DNA from: Notolepis coatsorum
Taxonomy: Eukaryota > Chordata > Actinopteri > Aulopiformes > Paralepididae
Reading direction: 5' to 3'
DNA length: 64,000 nt
Assembly: GCA_963971535.1 (NCBI GenBank)
Contig: OZ020592.1
Coordinates: 125,147,937 to 125,211,936 of the forward strand
Positions 11,922-22,565 of the stretch are shown piece by piece. The notes under the pieces are model-generated. The model was not told where the DNA came from, searched no databases, and saw only the letters and a program-made list of their open reading frames with translations. The number at the start of each line of letters is the position of its first letter. Position 1 is the stretch's first letter. A program made the position numbers and the translations under genes.

Positions 11922-14190
11922 TGTGTTCCTATGTGTGTTCCTATATGTTCCTATATGTGTTCCTATATGTGTTCCTGTGTGTTCCTATATGTGTTCCTAT
12001 ATGTTCCTATATGTGTTCTAATGTGTTCCTGTGTGTTCCTATATGTGTTCCTATATGTGTTAATGTGTTCCTATATTATGCTCCTATATGTGTTCCTATA
12101 TGTGTTCCTATGTGTTCCTATATGTGTTCCTATATATGTTCCTATATGTGTTCCTGTATGTGTTCCTATATGTGTTCCTATATGTGTTCCTGTGTGTTCC
12201 TATATGTGTTCCTATATGTTCCTATATATGTTCCTATATGTGTTCTAATGTGTTCCTGTGTGTTCCTATATGTGTTCCTATATGTGTTACTATATGTGTT
12301 CCTATATGTGTTCCTATATGTGTTACTATGTGTTCCTATATTATGCTCCTATATGTGTTCCTATATGTGTTCCTATGTGTTCCTGTATGTGTTCCTATAT
12401 ATGTTCCTATATGTGTTCCTATATGTGTTCCTATGTGTGTTCCTATGTGTTCCTATATGTTCCTATATATGTTCCTATGTGTGTTCCTATATGTGTTCCT
12501 ATGTGTTCCTATATATGTTCCTATATGTGTTCCTATATGTGTTCCTATGTGTTCCTATATGTGTTCCTATATATGTTCCTATATGTGTTCCTGTATGTGT
12601 TCCTATATATGTTCCTATATGTGTTCCTGTATGTGTTCCTATGTGTTCCTATATGTTCCTATATTATGTTCCTATATATATGTTCCTATATGTGTTCCTA
12701 TATGTGTTCCTATATATGTTCCTATATGTGTTCCTGTGTGTTCCTATATGTTCCTATATTATGTTCCTATATATATGTTCCTATATGTGTTCCTATATGT
12801 GTTCCTATATGTGTTCCTATGTGTGTTCCTATATGTGTTCCTATGTGTGTTCCTATATGTGTTCCTATATGTGTTCCTATATGTGTTCCTATATGTGTTC
12901 CTATGTGTGTTCCTATATATGTTCCTATATATGTTCCTATATGTGTTCTAATGTGTTCCTGTGTGTTCCTATATGTGTTCCTATATGTGTTCCTATATGT
13001 GTTCCTATATGTGTTCTAATGTGTTCCTGTGTGTTCCTATATGTGTTCCTATATGTGTTCTAATGTGTTCCTGTGTGTTCCTATATGTGTTCCTATATGT
13101 GTTCCTATATATGTTCCTATATATGTTCCTATATGTGTTCCTATGTGTTCCTATATGTTCCTATATGTGTTCCTATATGTGTTCCTATATATGTTCCTAT
13201 ATGTGTTCCTATGTGTTCCTATGTGTTCCTATATGTGTTCCTATGTGTTCCTATGTGTTCCTATATGTGTTCCTATGTGTGTTCCTATATGTATTCCTAT
13301 ATGTGTTCCTATGTGTTCCTATGTGTTCCTATATGTGTTCCTATATGTTCCTATGTGTGTTCCTGTATGTGTTCCTATATGTGTTCCTATGTGTTCCTAT
13401 GTGTTCCTATATGTGTTCCTATATGTTCCTATGTGTGTTCCTATATGTATTCCTATATGTGTTCCTGTATGTTCCTATGTGTTCCTATGTGTTCCTATGT
13501 ATGTTCCTATATGTGTTCCTATATGTGTTCCTATATGTGTTCCTATATGTGTTCCTATATGTGTTCCTATGTGTGTTCCTATATGTGTTCCTATGTGTTC
13601 CTATATGTGTTCCTATGTGTTCCTATATGTGTTCCTATATGTGTTCCTATATATGTTCCTATATATGTTCCTATGAGTGTTCCTATGTGTGTTCCTATGT
13701 GTTCCTATATGTGTTCCTATATATGTTCCTATGTGTGTTCCTATATGTTCCTATGTGTTCCTATATATGTTCCTATGTGTTCCTATATGTGTTCCTATAT
13801 GTTCCTATATGTGTTCCTATATGTTCCTATATGTGTTCCTATATATGTTCCTATATATGTTCCTATGTGTTCCTATATGTTCCTATATGTGTTCCTATAT
13901 GTTCCTATATGTGTTCCTATATGTTCCTGTGTGTTCCTATATGTGTTCCTATATGTGTTCCTATATATGTTCCTATATGTGTTCCTATGTGTGTTCCTAT
14001 ATATGTTCCTATGTGTGTTCCTATATGTGTTCCTATATGTGTTCCTATATATGTTCCTATATGTGTTCTTATGTGTGTTCCTATATGTTCCTATATGTGT
14101 TCCTATATATGTTCCTATGTGTTCCTATATGTTCCTATATGTGTTCCTATATATGTTCCTATATATGTTCCTATATATGTTCCTATATGT
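11922..14190 (+). repeat. Giant 12/10-bp minisatellite, block 2
   Basis: The same units as block 1, with extra variants: TTCTAATGTG, TTACTATATG and TATTATG. The last 60 bases before spacer B match the last bases of block 1 before spacer A, so the duplicated block includes array plus spacer. Confidence 0.96.
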
Positions 14191-14243
14191 AAGGGCCATT
14201 TGAGTGTTTTTGTTATGGATTATTATTATTAATATTATTATTA

Positions 14244-14291
<48 letters not shown>

Positions 14292-14500
14292 ATAGAAGGA
14301 TACGATTTATGGGAATGTTATGATTTATCTGTATAGCCAATTGAATGTTCTCAGTTGTATTGTGGTGGTTCACGTGACAGGTGAATCTGCCACGGCACAG
14401 CTGATGACATAAATAGGTAATGGGAATCAGCTGTGGGCTGTAGCCACGGGGAAAGCATAATATTTTCTGACCGCTTTGGAAACACTTAGAATAGTCCATG
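14191..14500. repeat. Spacer B, second copy of spacer A
   Basis: Near-identical to 11603-11921, at a distance of 2,588 bp. The ATT run is shorter by three units. Confidence 0.92.
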
Positions 14501-16291
14501 TGTGTTCCTATGTGTGTTCCTATATGTTCCTATATGTTCCTATATGTGTTCCTATATGTGTTCCTGTGTGTTCCTATATGTGTTCCTATATGTTCCTATA
14601 TGTGTTCTAATGTGTTCCTGTGTGTTCCTATATGTGTTCCTATATGTGTTAATGTGTTCCTATATTATGCTCCTATATGTGTTCCTATATGTGTTCCTAT
14701 GTGTTCCTATATGTGTTCCTATATATGTTCCTATATGTGTTCCTATATGTGTTCCTATATGTGTTCCTATATGTGTTCCTGTGTGTTCCTATATGTGTTC
14801 CTATATGTTCCTATATATGTTCCTATATGTGTTCTAATGTGTTCCTGTGTGTTCCTATATGTGTTCCTATATGTGTTACTATATGTGTTCCTATATGTGT
14901 TCCTATATGTGTTACTATGTGTTCCTATATTATGCTCCTATATGTGTTCCTATATGTGTTCCTATGTGTTCCTGTATGTGTTCCTATATATGTTCCTATA
15001 TGTGTTCCTGTATGTGTTCCTATGTGTTCCTATATGTTCCTATATTATGTTCCTATATATATGTTCCTATATGTGTTCCTATGTGTTCCTATATGTTCCT
15101 ATATATGTTCCTATGTGTGTTCCTATATGTGTTCCTATGTGTTCCTATATATGTTCCTATATGTGTTCCTATATGTGTTACTATGTGTTCCTATATTATG
15201 CTCCTATATGTGTTCCTATATGTGTTCCTATGTGTTCCTATATGTGTTCCTATATATGTTCCTATGTGTTCCTGTATGTGTTCCTATATATGTTCCTATA
15301 TGTGTTCCTGTATGTGTTCCTATGTGTTCCTATATGTTCCTATATTATGTTCCTATATATATGTTCCTATATGTGTTCCTATATGTGTTCCTATATATGT
15401 TCCTATATGTGTTCCTGTGTGTTCCTATATGTTCCTATATTATGTTCCTATATATATGTTCCTATATGTGTTCCTATATGTGTTCCTATATGTGTTCCTA
15501 TGTGTGTTCCTATATGTGTTCCTATATGTGTTCCTATGTGTGTTCCTATATATGTTCCTATATATGTTCCTATATGTGTTCTAATGTGTTCCTGTGTGTT
15601 CCTATATGTGTTCCTATATGTGTTCCTATATGTGTTCCTATATGTGTTCCTATATGTGTTCTAATGTGTTCCTGTGTGTTCCTATATGTGTTCCTATATG
15701 TGTTCTAATGTGTTCCTGTGTGTTCCTATATGTGTTCCTATATGTGTCCTATATATGTTCCTATATATGTTCCTATATGTGTTCCTATGTGTTCCTATAT
15801 GTGTTCCTATGTGTTCCTATATGTGTTCCTATGTGTGTTCCTATATGTATTCCTATATGTGTTCCTATGTGTTCCTATGTGTTCCTATATGTGTTCCTAT
15901 ATGTTCCTATGTGTGTTCCTGTATGTGTTCCTATGTGTGTTCCTATATGTATTCCTATATGTGTTCCTGTATGTTCCTATGTGTTCCTATGTGTTCCTAT
16001 GTATGTTCCTATATGTGTTCCTATATGTGTTCCTATATGTATTCCTATATGTGTTCCTATATGTGTTCCTATGTGTGTTCCTATATGTGTTCCTATGTGT
16101 TCCTATATGTGTTCCTATGTGTTCCTATATGTGTTCCTATATGTGTTCCTATATATGTTCCTATGAGTGTTCCTATGTGTGTTCCTATGTGTTCCTATAT
16201 GTGTTCCTATATATGTTCCTATGTGTGTTCCTATATGTTCCTATGTGTTCCTATATATGTTCCTATGTGTTCCTATATGTGTTCCTATATG
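14501..16291 (+). repeat. Giant 12/10-bp minisatellite, block 3
   Basis: Continues with the same unit types and the same rare variants in the same order as block 2 for long stretches, as expected of a tandem duplication that then diverged by unit gain and loss. It ends directly at a SINE. Confidence 0.95.
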
Positions 16292-16297
16292 TTTATA

Positions 16298-16535
16298 GCG
16301 GCACGGTGGTGTAGTGGTTAACACTGTCGCCTCACAGCAAGAAGGTCCAGGGTTCGATTCCCGCTTGGGGACCAAGTTTCCATGATACCAGTTACCCAGG
16401 TGGGGTATCTCCCAGGCCTTTCTGTGTGGAGTTTGCGTGTTCCTATGTGTTCCTATATGTGTTCCTATGAGTGTTCCTATATGTTTCTGTGTGTTCCTAT
16501 ATGTGTTCCTATGTGCTCCCCATGCAGGCTGTGCC
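16298..16535 (+). mobile_element. tRNA-derived SINE with an embedded array seed
   Basis: The head starts GCGGCACGGTGGTGTAGTGG with a perfect B-box-like GGTTCGATTCC, then CCTTTCTGTGTGGAGTTTGC. Where the copy at 6272 goes on with ATGTACTCCCCGTGC, this copy holds about 85 bp of TTCCTATG-type units (16437-16516) and then resumes with CTCCCCATGCAGGC. The array therefore sits inside the SINE and does not merely flank it. Confidence 0.8.
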
Positions 16536-16865
16536 ATGTTGAGATGTTGAAAGATGTTGGTATTTGTTATTTCAGAATATTCATGGCTGGACATTCATCA
16601 TCTTCAAGTAGGCTTTCACAATCATGGTTAAGTGTCCATGAACGGGTTTATAAACAGGTGTGCCTGTCTGTCTTCCGTAAACACTTTATTTTTGCGCTCA
16701 AAGCAACAACTAGCGTGACGTCGTAGAACTTGAATCGACAGAATGGCCATTTCTGACATTTCAACTTCGACAACACGTAAAACATTCTACATGGACTACA
16801 TTTGATTTCCTGTCAGCGAATGAGAATCCGCTCACATTCTGTCTGAAGCATCTGAGATCTGAGCT
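16536..16865. other. Gene-free stretch, nothing recognised
   Basis: No repeat family, gene or regulatory signal recognised between the SINE and the next minisatellite. Confidence 0.5.
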
Positions 16866-17035
16866 TCTGAAGCACCCTAACTAACCCTAACCCTCTGAAG
16901 CACCTTAACTAACCCTAACCCTCTGAAGCACCCTAACTAACCCTAACCCTCTGAAGCACCCTAACTAACCCTAACCCTCTGAAGCACCCTAACTAACCCT
17001 AACCCTCTGAAGCACCCTGACTAACCCTAACCCTC
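16866..17035 (+). repeat. 28-bp telomere-like minisatellite
   Basis: Six copies of a 28-bp unit containing GAAGCACCCTAACTAACCC. The core CTGAAGCACCCTAAC is shared with the 27-bp arrays at 20017 and 21136, and the right flank (TTCCTAGAAG) is shared with the right flank at 21834. The two loci are therefore related duplicates. Confidence 0.92.
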
Positions 17036-17059
17036 ATGTGGAGCCTAGGTTCCTAGAAG

Positions 17060-17109
17060 AAATGAATAGAATAGAATAGAATAGAATAGAATAGAATAGA
17101 ATAGAATAG
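17060..17109 (+). repeat. (AGAAT)n microsatellite
   Basis: About nine perfect copies of the pentamer AGAAT. Confidence 0.9.
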
Positions 17110-17618
17110 GGAGGGAAATTTGACACTACAAATCGCTCACATTAAACATTTAGACAGAACAAAATCACGAATAAGAATAACAAAACAAACAGTTTTGAAC
17201 AGTTGGTAGGCGGGTATGACATTCCCCGCTCACATTTTTCTTTTTATATTTACAGGTGCAGGGTTTTGTAAAGAAATATGTTGCTTCTTTTCCTGTACTT
17301 CAACCAGACAGGTGGCTAGATAAGTGGCTGGAGGGAGACCCAAAACAAAAGAGGATAGTGAGTTCACTATACAGTGATATCCAAGAGATGGCATCTTGAA
17401 ATCCCTGACGATTCTTGGCAATTGGCAATTAAAAGAATACATTCATGACTTCCGGTTTGACAACAATATGTAGCAGAAGCGTTTGGTCACAGCTCCGCTC
17501 CCGTCAACGTTAATTTAGTTTAAAAACCTTATTTGAACAACAATAATGAGTTTAAACCACATTGTATATATTGAATAAGACCTTCTACTAACTATATCAA
17601 AAGAAATAAAGATTCAAC

Positions 17619-18791
17619 ATGGGACCTAAGGACGAGAAAAAGAGTGGAAAGAAACTCGGAGTAGAAAGTACAACGGCGCAAGTTATGACACGCTCTTTGA
17701 AGGATACAGCAGCCGCCAATACAACAGTACCGTTGTTGACTAGCCCCGTCGGGGAGACAGTAGCGGATAATATACCGGGACCGACGACAACTAGCCCCGA
17801 GAGGGTGACAGCAGACGACATTATAACGGTAACGGCGGGGACAAACACCGTGAGAGAGAAAGCAGTGGAATTTGAGAAGAACATTTCCGTCAAATCCACC
17901 GTGTCCCCCAATGCTCCTACAACCTCAACGGATACAAGCAGGGAAGATACACAACCCGATTTCAAGTCTCTGACTAACCTGATTAAGGATCAGATACAAG
18001 CAGGGAAGGATCAGATGGACGCTTTCAAATTACAAATCGATGAATTCAAATTACACATCGATGCTAAATTCGAAGAGGTTAAAAAAGCGGCCGCGGAACA
18101 GGCCGGGCGAATTACTGCAGTGGAGAACACGGTGCTAGGAATTACATTGAAAGTCCAGGAGAATGAGAAGACTGTTCTCGATGGATTCACAGAGGTAGCG
18201 GAGGAGATAAAACAGGTGGAAAAAACGCTTCGGAAGAGAATACAAGACATCGAAGAGGAAGCAATGGAGAGGCGGCTCCAGACCGAACGTTACTACCGTA
18301 GAAATAATATCCGTATTGTGGGATTGGATGAATCAGTCAATTGCACAAACGACATATTTCCAAAAGTGTTAGCAGGAATTCTAGGTAAACATATCCTACC
18401 CACAGCGCCGTTAGTGGACCAATGTTATAGAGTCGGTACACGAGACCTAAAAGGCAACGGGCCGAGGGTTATCATTGCTACTCTGCGCAAGACAGAAATA
18501 AGAGACGCGATCATCAGAGGGGCACGCAATCAATGGGGGAAACTGAAATATGGTGACAAACCAGTATCTTTCTATGAGGATCTATGCAAGGAGGCCATTG
18601 CTCTACGTGTCCACTACAAAGTTGTGTTGCAGAGGCTATACAAAAGAAATCTTAAGCCAAGCCTTCGGTACCCAGCCTTTCTATCCATCTTGGGGGAAGA
18701 TGGTAATAGACTTGGATTACGCTCGCATAAAGCCGCCGATGAATACATGAAGCAACATGAAACTGGTCCCCCGGGGCCGGTCGCAACATAG
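17619..18791 (+). CDS. L1-type ORF1 protein (RNA-binding chaperone)
   Basis: An unbroken 390-residue frame. Residues 1-110 are Thr/Val-rich and low in complexity. Residues about 115-225 have long helical heptads (FKLQIDEFKLHIDAKFEEV) typical of the trimeric coiled coil. At about 227-325 there is an RRM-like domain opening RRNNIRIVGL, and at about 330-385 a C-terminal domain with LRYPAFLSI. This order is that of L1 ORF1p, which in known elements coats the LINE RNA and acts as a nucleic acid chaperone. The start ATG has A at -3 and G at +4. No ORF2 is linked, so its mobilisation would need reverse transcriptase from another L1. It is a transposon protein, not a host gene. Confidence 0.85.
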   Translation: MGPKDEKKSGKKLGVESTTAQVMTRSLKDTAAANTTVPLLTSPVGETVADNIPGPTTTSPERVTADDIITVTAGTNTVREKAVEFEKNISVKSTVSPNAPTTSTDTSREDTQPDFKSLTNLIKDQIQAGKDQMDAFKLQIDEFKLHIDAKFEEVKKAAAEQAGRITAVENTVLGITLKVQENEKTVLDGFTEVAEEIKQVEKTLRKRIQDIEEEAMERRLQTERYYRRNNIRIVGLDESVNCTNDIFPKVLAGILGKHILPTAPLVDQCYRVGTRDLKGNGPRVIIATLRKTEIRDAIIRGARNQWGKLKYGDKPVSFYEDLCKEAIALRVHYKVVLQRLYKRNLKPSLRYPAFLSILGEDGNRLGLRSHKAADEYMKQHETGPPGPVAT

Positions 18792-19618
18792 GCTCGAATC
18801 AGAAGACAAGCCTACTCATCTTTCTCTTTTTCACAATTTTTTTTTCTCTTTTTATTTTATTATTTTTATTAGAATGACTTTACCACGGCTCAACAAAAGC
18901 AACAGCTGATATGCATGTTGGCAACACTGAGGCACAAAGTGTTTAATACGGAACAATAGGCACTATATTTATAGACTTCTGGTTTCTGAGGAGGCAATAA
19001 TCCAATAATGACATTGGGAACAATCTGGAATATTCTGGACTCTTCTCTCGACTACTCAGAGACACAATGGAATATGCTGGAAAACACTAGTAGGTAATAA
19101 ATTCTGGACAGGAAGAACATTCTGGAACATAACAGCAGTGTTTACGAATTTACAAGGGTATTCTACAACCTTCTAGAATATACTGTTCTCCTACAATGAA
19201 GGCCTGTAACTTTAACATCTGGTATGTAAATGGGAAGTTCAATAAGGTTTTAACATCAGCCTCACCTAAAGGTATAAGCATGACAAGGTTATTCTAATAT
19301 TTTAAGCAATTACTCCACTGCTTTGGGGATTTGCATAATGTAGCTCTAAAAAATTCTTTTTTTGGTGTTAGTATTTTTCTTCACTCTTTTCTTTTTTCTG
19401 ATGGTTCCAACATAAGTTAGTAGAAGGTTCAAATGAATATATCAATGGAGGTATATTTTTCATTTTTCACACTATTGTTATTACATTAATGGGAAGGCGC
19501 AAGACCAAAAGTGACATTCTATTGAATTAGAATGAACGTTTTCTTGTTATTTGTCCAACAGTATTGTGACAATCCCCTCTGTGCACGAACCCTTACATAT
19601 GGTAATTAAACATTAAAA

Positions 19619-19723
19619 CACCTGAGGCTTATAGTCCAGTGCGGCTTATATATGTACACATCATTAAATTTAGCTGCTGCGGCTTATAGTCGGGTGCGGC
19701 TTATAGTGCGAAAAGTACGGTAG
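19619..19723 (-). mobile_element. Terminal fragment of a DNA transposon
   Basis: Read on the minus strand it starts TACCGTACTTTTCGCACTAT and continues with AAGCCGC repeats, matching a common fish terminal sequence. It lies in the 3' region of the L1 derivative. Only about 105 bp can be recognised. Confidence 0.55.
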
Positions 19724-20016
19724 ATAGGCAATTTCTATATAGCAAGTGACAACCTGTATAGGAACAATGCAATTTTCTTTTATTATTATTATTTTTCTCT
19801 TTTTGTCTACTTTATTTTTCATTTATTTTAGGTATTGTGCGGTTATATGTAGTCATGTATTGTATGTATGTTTGTACGTATGTATATAATGTTGTTGAAC
19901 CTTTAAAAAACCAATAAAAACAATTTAAATAATAAGAATAACAAAACAAATTGCCTAAGAATAAGAATAGAATAAAATACAGAAGTCTACAGTAAGTGTA
20001 ATATTGCACAGTGTTG

Positions 20017-20164
20017 CAAGCACCCTAACCCTCACTGGAGTCTGAAGCACCCTAACCCTCTGAAGCACCCTAACCCTCACTGGAGTCTGAAGCACCCTAA
20101 CCCTCTGAAGCACCCTAACCCTCACTGGAGTCTGAAGCACCCTAACCCTCTGAAGCACCCTAAC
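20017..20164 (+). repeat. 27-bp telomere-like minisatellite, left part
   Basis: Units alternate between CTCACTGGAGTCTGAAGCAC-type (27 bp) and a shorter form lacking the CACTGGAGT part. The array is cut by the hAT insertion at 20165 and continues at 21136. Confidence 0.9.
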
Positions 20165-21135
20165 CAGGGGAGGAAATTAGGCCACTTTACTGGCCAAATG
20201 CTAGTATTTTTTACGTTTGGCTGGTAAAAAAAATCAGATACCCGCCAGTTGGCTGGTAAGCCAAAAAGTTAGTTTCCTCCCCTGCTGGCGAGTATACAAA
20301 AAAATAAAACATTCTGCAATCACTGCACTGGCAAACGGTGCGCGTCTTCTGAGTGTTCGCTTTAGTTGACAGTGCCATGAGAGCACTGCACAAGACCACC
20401 CGCGGACATATAATGTTTAATAAACGTTTGCGCAGTACTGGCCAACCCTCGGACATATAATAATAAAAGTCCCGCGGTACTAGGCTAGCCATCAGGAGCA
20501 CTCGCAAACAGATAACGTTAAACACAGCAGAAGATGGAAAACAGACAGACTGACCAACGGGGAACTGCATCCAACCCTAGCACAACCCTCGAGTATAAGT
20601 TACTAAGGACACATTTAAATCACAGAGGTGTAATGTTAGTCTACTGGAACTGTATACAGTGGTTAGCTTCTAGTTAGCGTTTAGCTATAGCTGCTTGCTA
20701 GCTAACGTTAGCCCCGTGTGCTCAAAGCAGCCAGCTAGGTGTATCTGTTATGACTATAATGTTTCCAAAAAAGCACCGGACTACGACGTAAGGTTAGACA
20801 TTTTATTTCATGCTCAAAAGCCCCTGGCTTGCACATCGCAGTCACGAAAGGGGCTAGCTCAACCAGTGCACTGTGCACAACAGCACACCAACCCAACTGA
20901 CGTTACCACAACACTTGACGGTACTTCACAGCACTGTCGTAAGACCACCGTGCTGTCTTAAAGGCACAGTGTGCCTACCCAGATGCATACACAACATTGA
21001 CGCGGCTTGACATACAAAGAAGTAATTATCACAATTAGCGATTTTTTTTGTCTGGTAAAAAATCTGTTTGGCTGGTAAAAAAAATCAGATACTCGCCAGT
21101 TGGCTGGTAAGCCAAAAAGTTAGTTTCCTCCCCTG
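20165..21135 (+). mobile_element. hAT-type non-autonomous element with exact 8-bp TSD
   Basis: The target duplication ACCCTAAC lies at 20157-20164 and 21136-21143. The element starts CAGGGGAGGAAATTAGG and ends TAGTTTCCTCCCCTG, giving clear inverted termini. The right-terminal sequence (about 65 bp ending CCTCCCCTG) occurs twice: at the true right end and also at about 20220-20284, so the first 120 bp look like a complete miniature version. The middle (20285-21020) is unrecognised and has no transposase. A fragment of the same family lies at 63017. Confidence 0.85.
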
Positions 21136-21829
21136 ACCCTAACCCTCACTGGAGTCTGAAGCACCCTAACCCTCACTGGAGTCTGAAGCACCCTAACCCT
21201 CACTGGAGTCTGAAGCACCCTAACCCTCACTGGAGTCTGAAGCACCCTAACCCTCACTGGAGTCTGAAGCACCCTAACCCTCACTGGAGTCTGAAGCACC
21301 CTAACCCTCACTGGAGTCTGAAGCACCCTAACCCTCACTGGAGTCTGAAGCACCCTAACCCTCACTGGAGTCTGAAGCACCCTAACTCTCACTGGAGTCT
21401 GAAGCACCCTAACCCTCTGAAGCACCCTAACCCTCACTGGAGTCTGAAGCACCCTAACCCTCTGAAGCACCCTAACCCTCACTGGAGTCTGAAGCACCCT
21501 AACCCTCACTGGAGTCTGAAGCACCCTAACCCTCTGAAGCACCCTAACCCTCACTGGAGTCTGAAGCACCCTAACCCTCACTGGAGTCTGAAGCACCCTA
21601 ACCCTCACTGGAGTCTGAAGCACCCTAACCCTCACTGGAGTCTGAAGCACCCTAACCCTCACTGGAGTCTGAAGCACCCTAACCCTCACTGGAGTCTGAA
21701 GCACCCTAACCCTCACTGGAGTCTGAAGCACCCTAACCCTCACTGGAGTCTGAAGCACCCTAACCCTCACTGGAGTCTGAAGCACCCTAACCCTCACTGG
21801 AGTCTGAAGCACCCTAACCCTCACTGGAC
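21136..21829 (+). repeat. 27-bp telomere-like minisatellite, right part
   Basis: About 25 units, mostly CTGAAGCACCCTAACCCTCA plus CTGGAGT, with a few short 16-bp units. The 250-codon minus-strand frame (Val-Arg-Val-Leu-Gln-Thr-Pro repeats) is a product of the unit and not a gene. Confidence 0.95.
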
Positions 21830-22262
21830 TCCACGTTCCTAGAAGGATATTTGTGTCTAGAATGCAACACAAACAGGGGGCTCAGTTCCTATGGGCCATA
21901 CATCAATCAGTCTCTGGACTCAGTTAACCTGTTAACCCTGTTGGTGTGCGTGTGCGTGTGCGTGTGTGTGTGTGTGTATGTGTGTATGAGGAGAGAGGTG
22001 TGATAGAATTACAAACTGAGAAATTTGCTAATTGCTGACGTGTGTGTGTATGTGTGTGTGTGTGTGTGTGTATGCATGTGTATGTGTGTGCTCACTCTGA
22101 CGCTGGGCCTTTACAGGAAGGCTCCACTGTTAGAGTTAGCTACATTAGCATTTAGCTACGCCTAAATCCCATACATTAATCTGTTAGATATGGGGCATGA
22201 AATGAGACTTAATATAACTCAATTAGTATCGACGTGGCATCTGTTAGACCCACGTTTGATAT
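21830..22262. other. Gene-free stretch with TG runs
   Basis: TG-rich runs near 21945-21985 and 22038-22090. Nothing else recognised. Confidence 0.5.
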
Positions 22263-22447
22263 TCTTAACCCTTTCACTGCGACAATTCACAGAAGGTTAA
22301 CCCTTTCACTGCCACACAACAGCCGGTTAACCCTTTCACTGCCACACGACCGAAGGTTAACCCTTTACTATCACACAAGCACCGGCACCCGTCGGTTGTG
22401 TGATAGTAAAGGGTTAACCTTCTGTCGTGTGGCAGTGAAAGGGTTAA
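22263..22447. repeat. TTAACCC foldback element (hairpin)
   Basis: A series of TTAACCCTTTCACTG blocks, then a near-perfect inverted repeat from 22327 to 22447 whose arms contain TTAACCCTTTCACTGCCACA, and further in CCCTTTACTATCACACAA, around a short loop near 22383-22393. TTAA plus a CCC start recalls piggyBac-type termini. A sister hairpin lies at 54483-54603. Confidence 0.85.
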
Positions 22448-22533
22448 CCAGGTCTGGGATCAGCGTCAGGGTCACCAGGCAACATAAACAAGCTGCAGAC
22501 TCCGCCCCTCAGCTGCTGCTGTGTGTCAACCAG

Positions 22534-22565
<32 letters not shown>

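Larger units (their letters stand above)
17190..19930 (+). mobile_element. ORF1-only L1 derivative (HAL1-like), TSD-flanked
   Basis: An insertion of 2,741 bp flanked by an exact 20-bp direct repeat at 17170-17189 and 19931-19950. It contains a full L1-type ORF1 (17619-18791). After ORF1 a start resembling an L1 ORF2 N-terminus appears at about 19198 (Met-Lys-Ala-Cys-Asn, then Trp-Tyr-Val-Asn-Gly), but the frame ends within about 35 codons and no endonuclease or reverse transcriptase follows. The 3' end is A/T-rich with AATAAAAACAAT just before the TSD. At 17259-17399 a scrap reads like an L1 ORF2 C-terminal piece. Mammalian HAL1 (half-L1) elements have the same ORF1-only design. Whether this is one deleted copy or a family is not decidable here. 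Confidence 0.78.

Noticed and set aside
17619-18791. Host gene with coiled coil and RRM
   Set aside because: Domain order, flanking TSD and an ORF2-like start downstream identify an L1 ORF1.
21120-21872. 250-codon frame of VRVLQTP repeats
   Set aside because: Product of the 27-bp minisatellite, cut by transposon ends on both sides.
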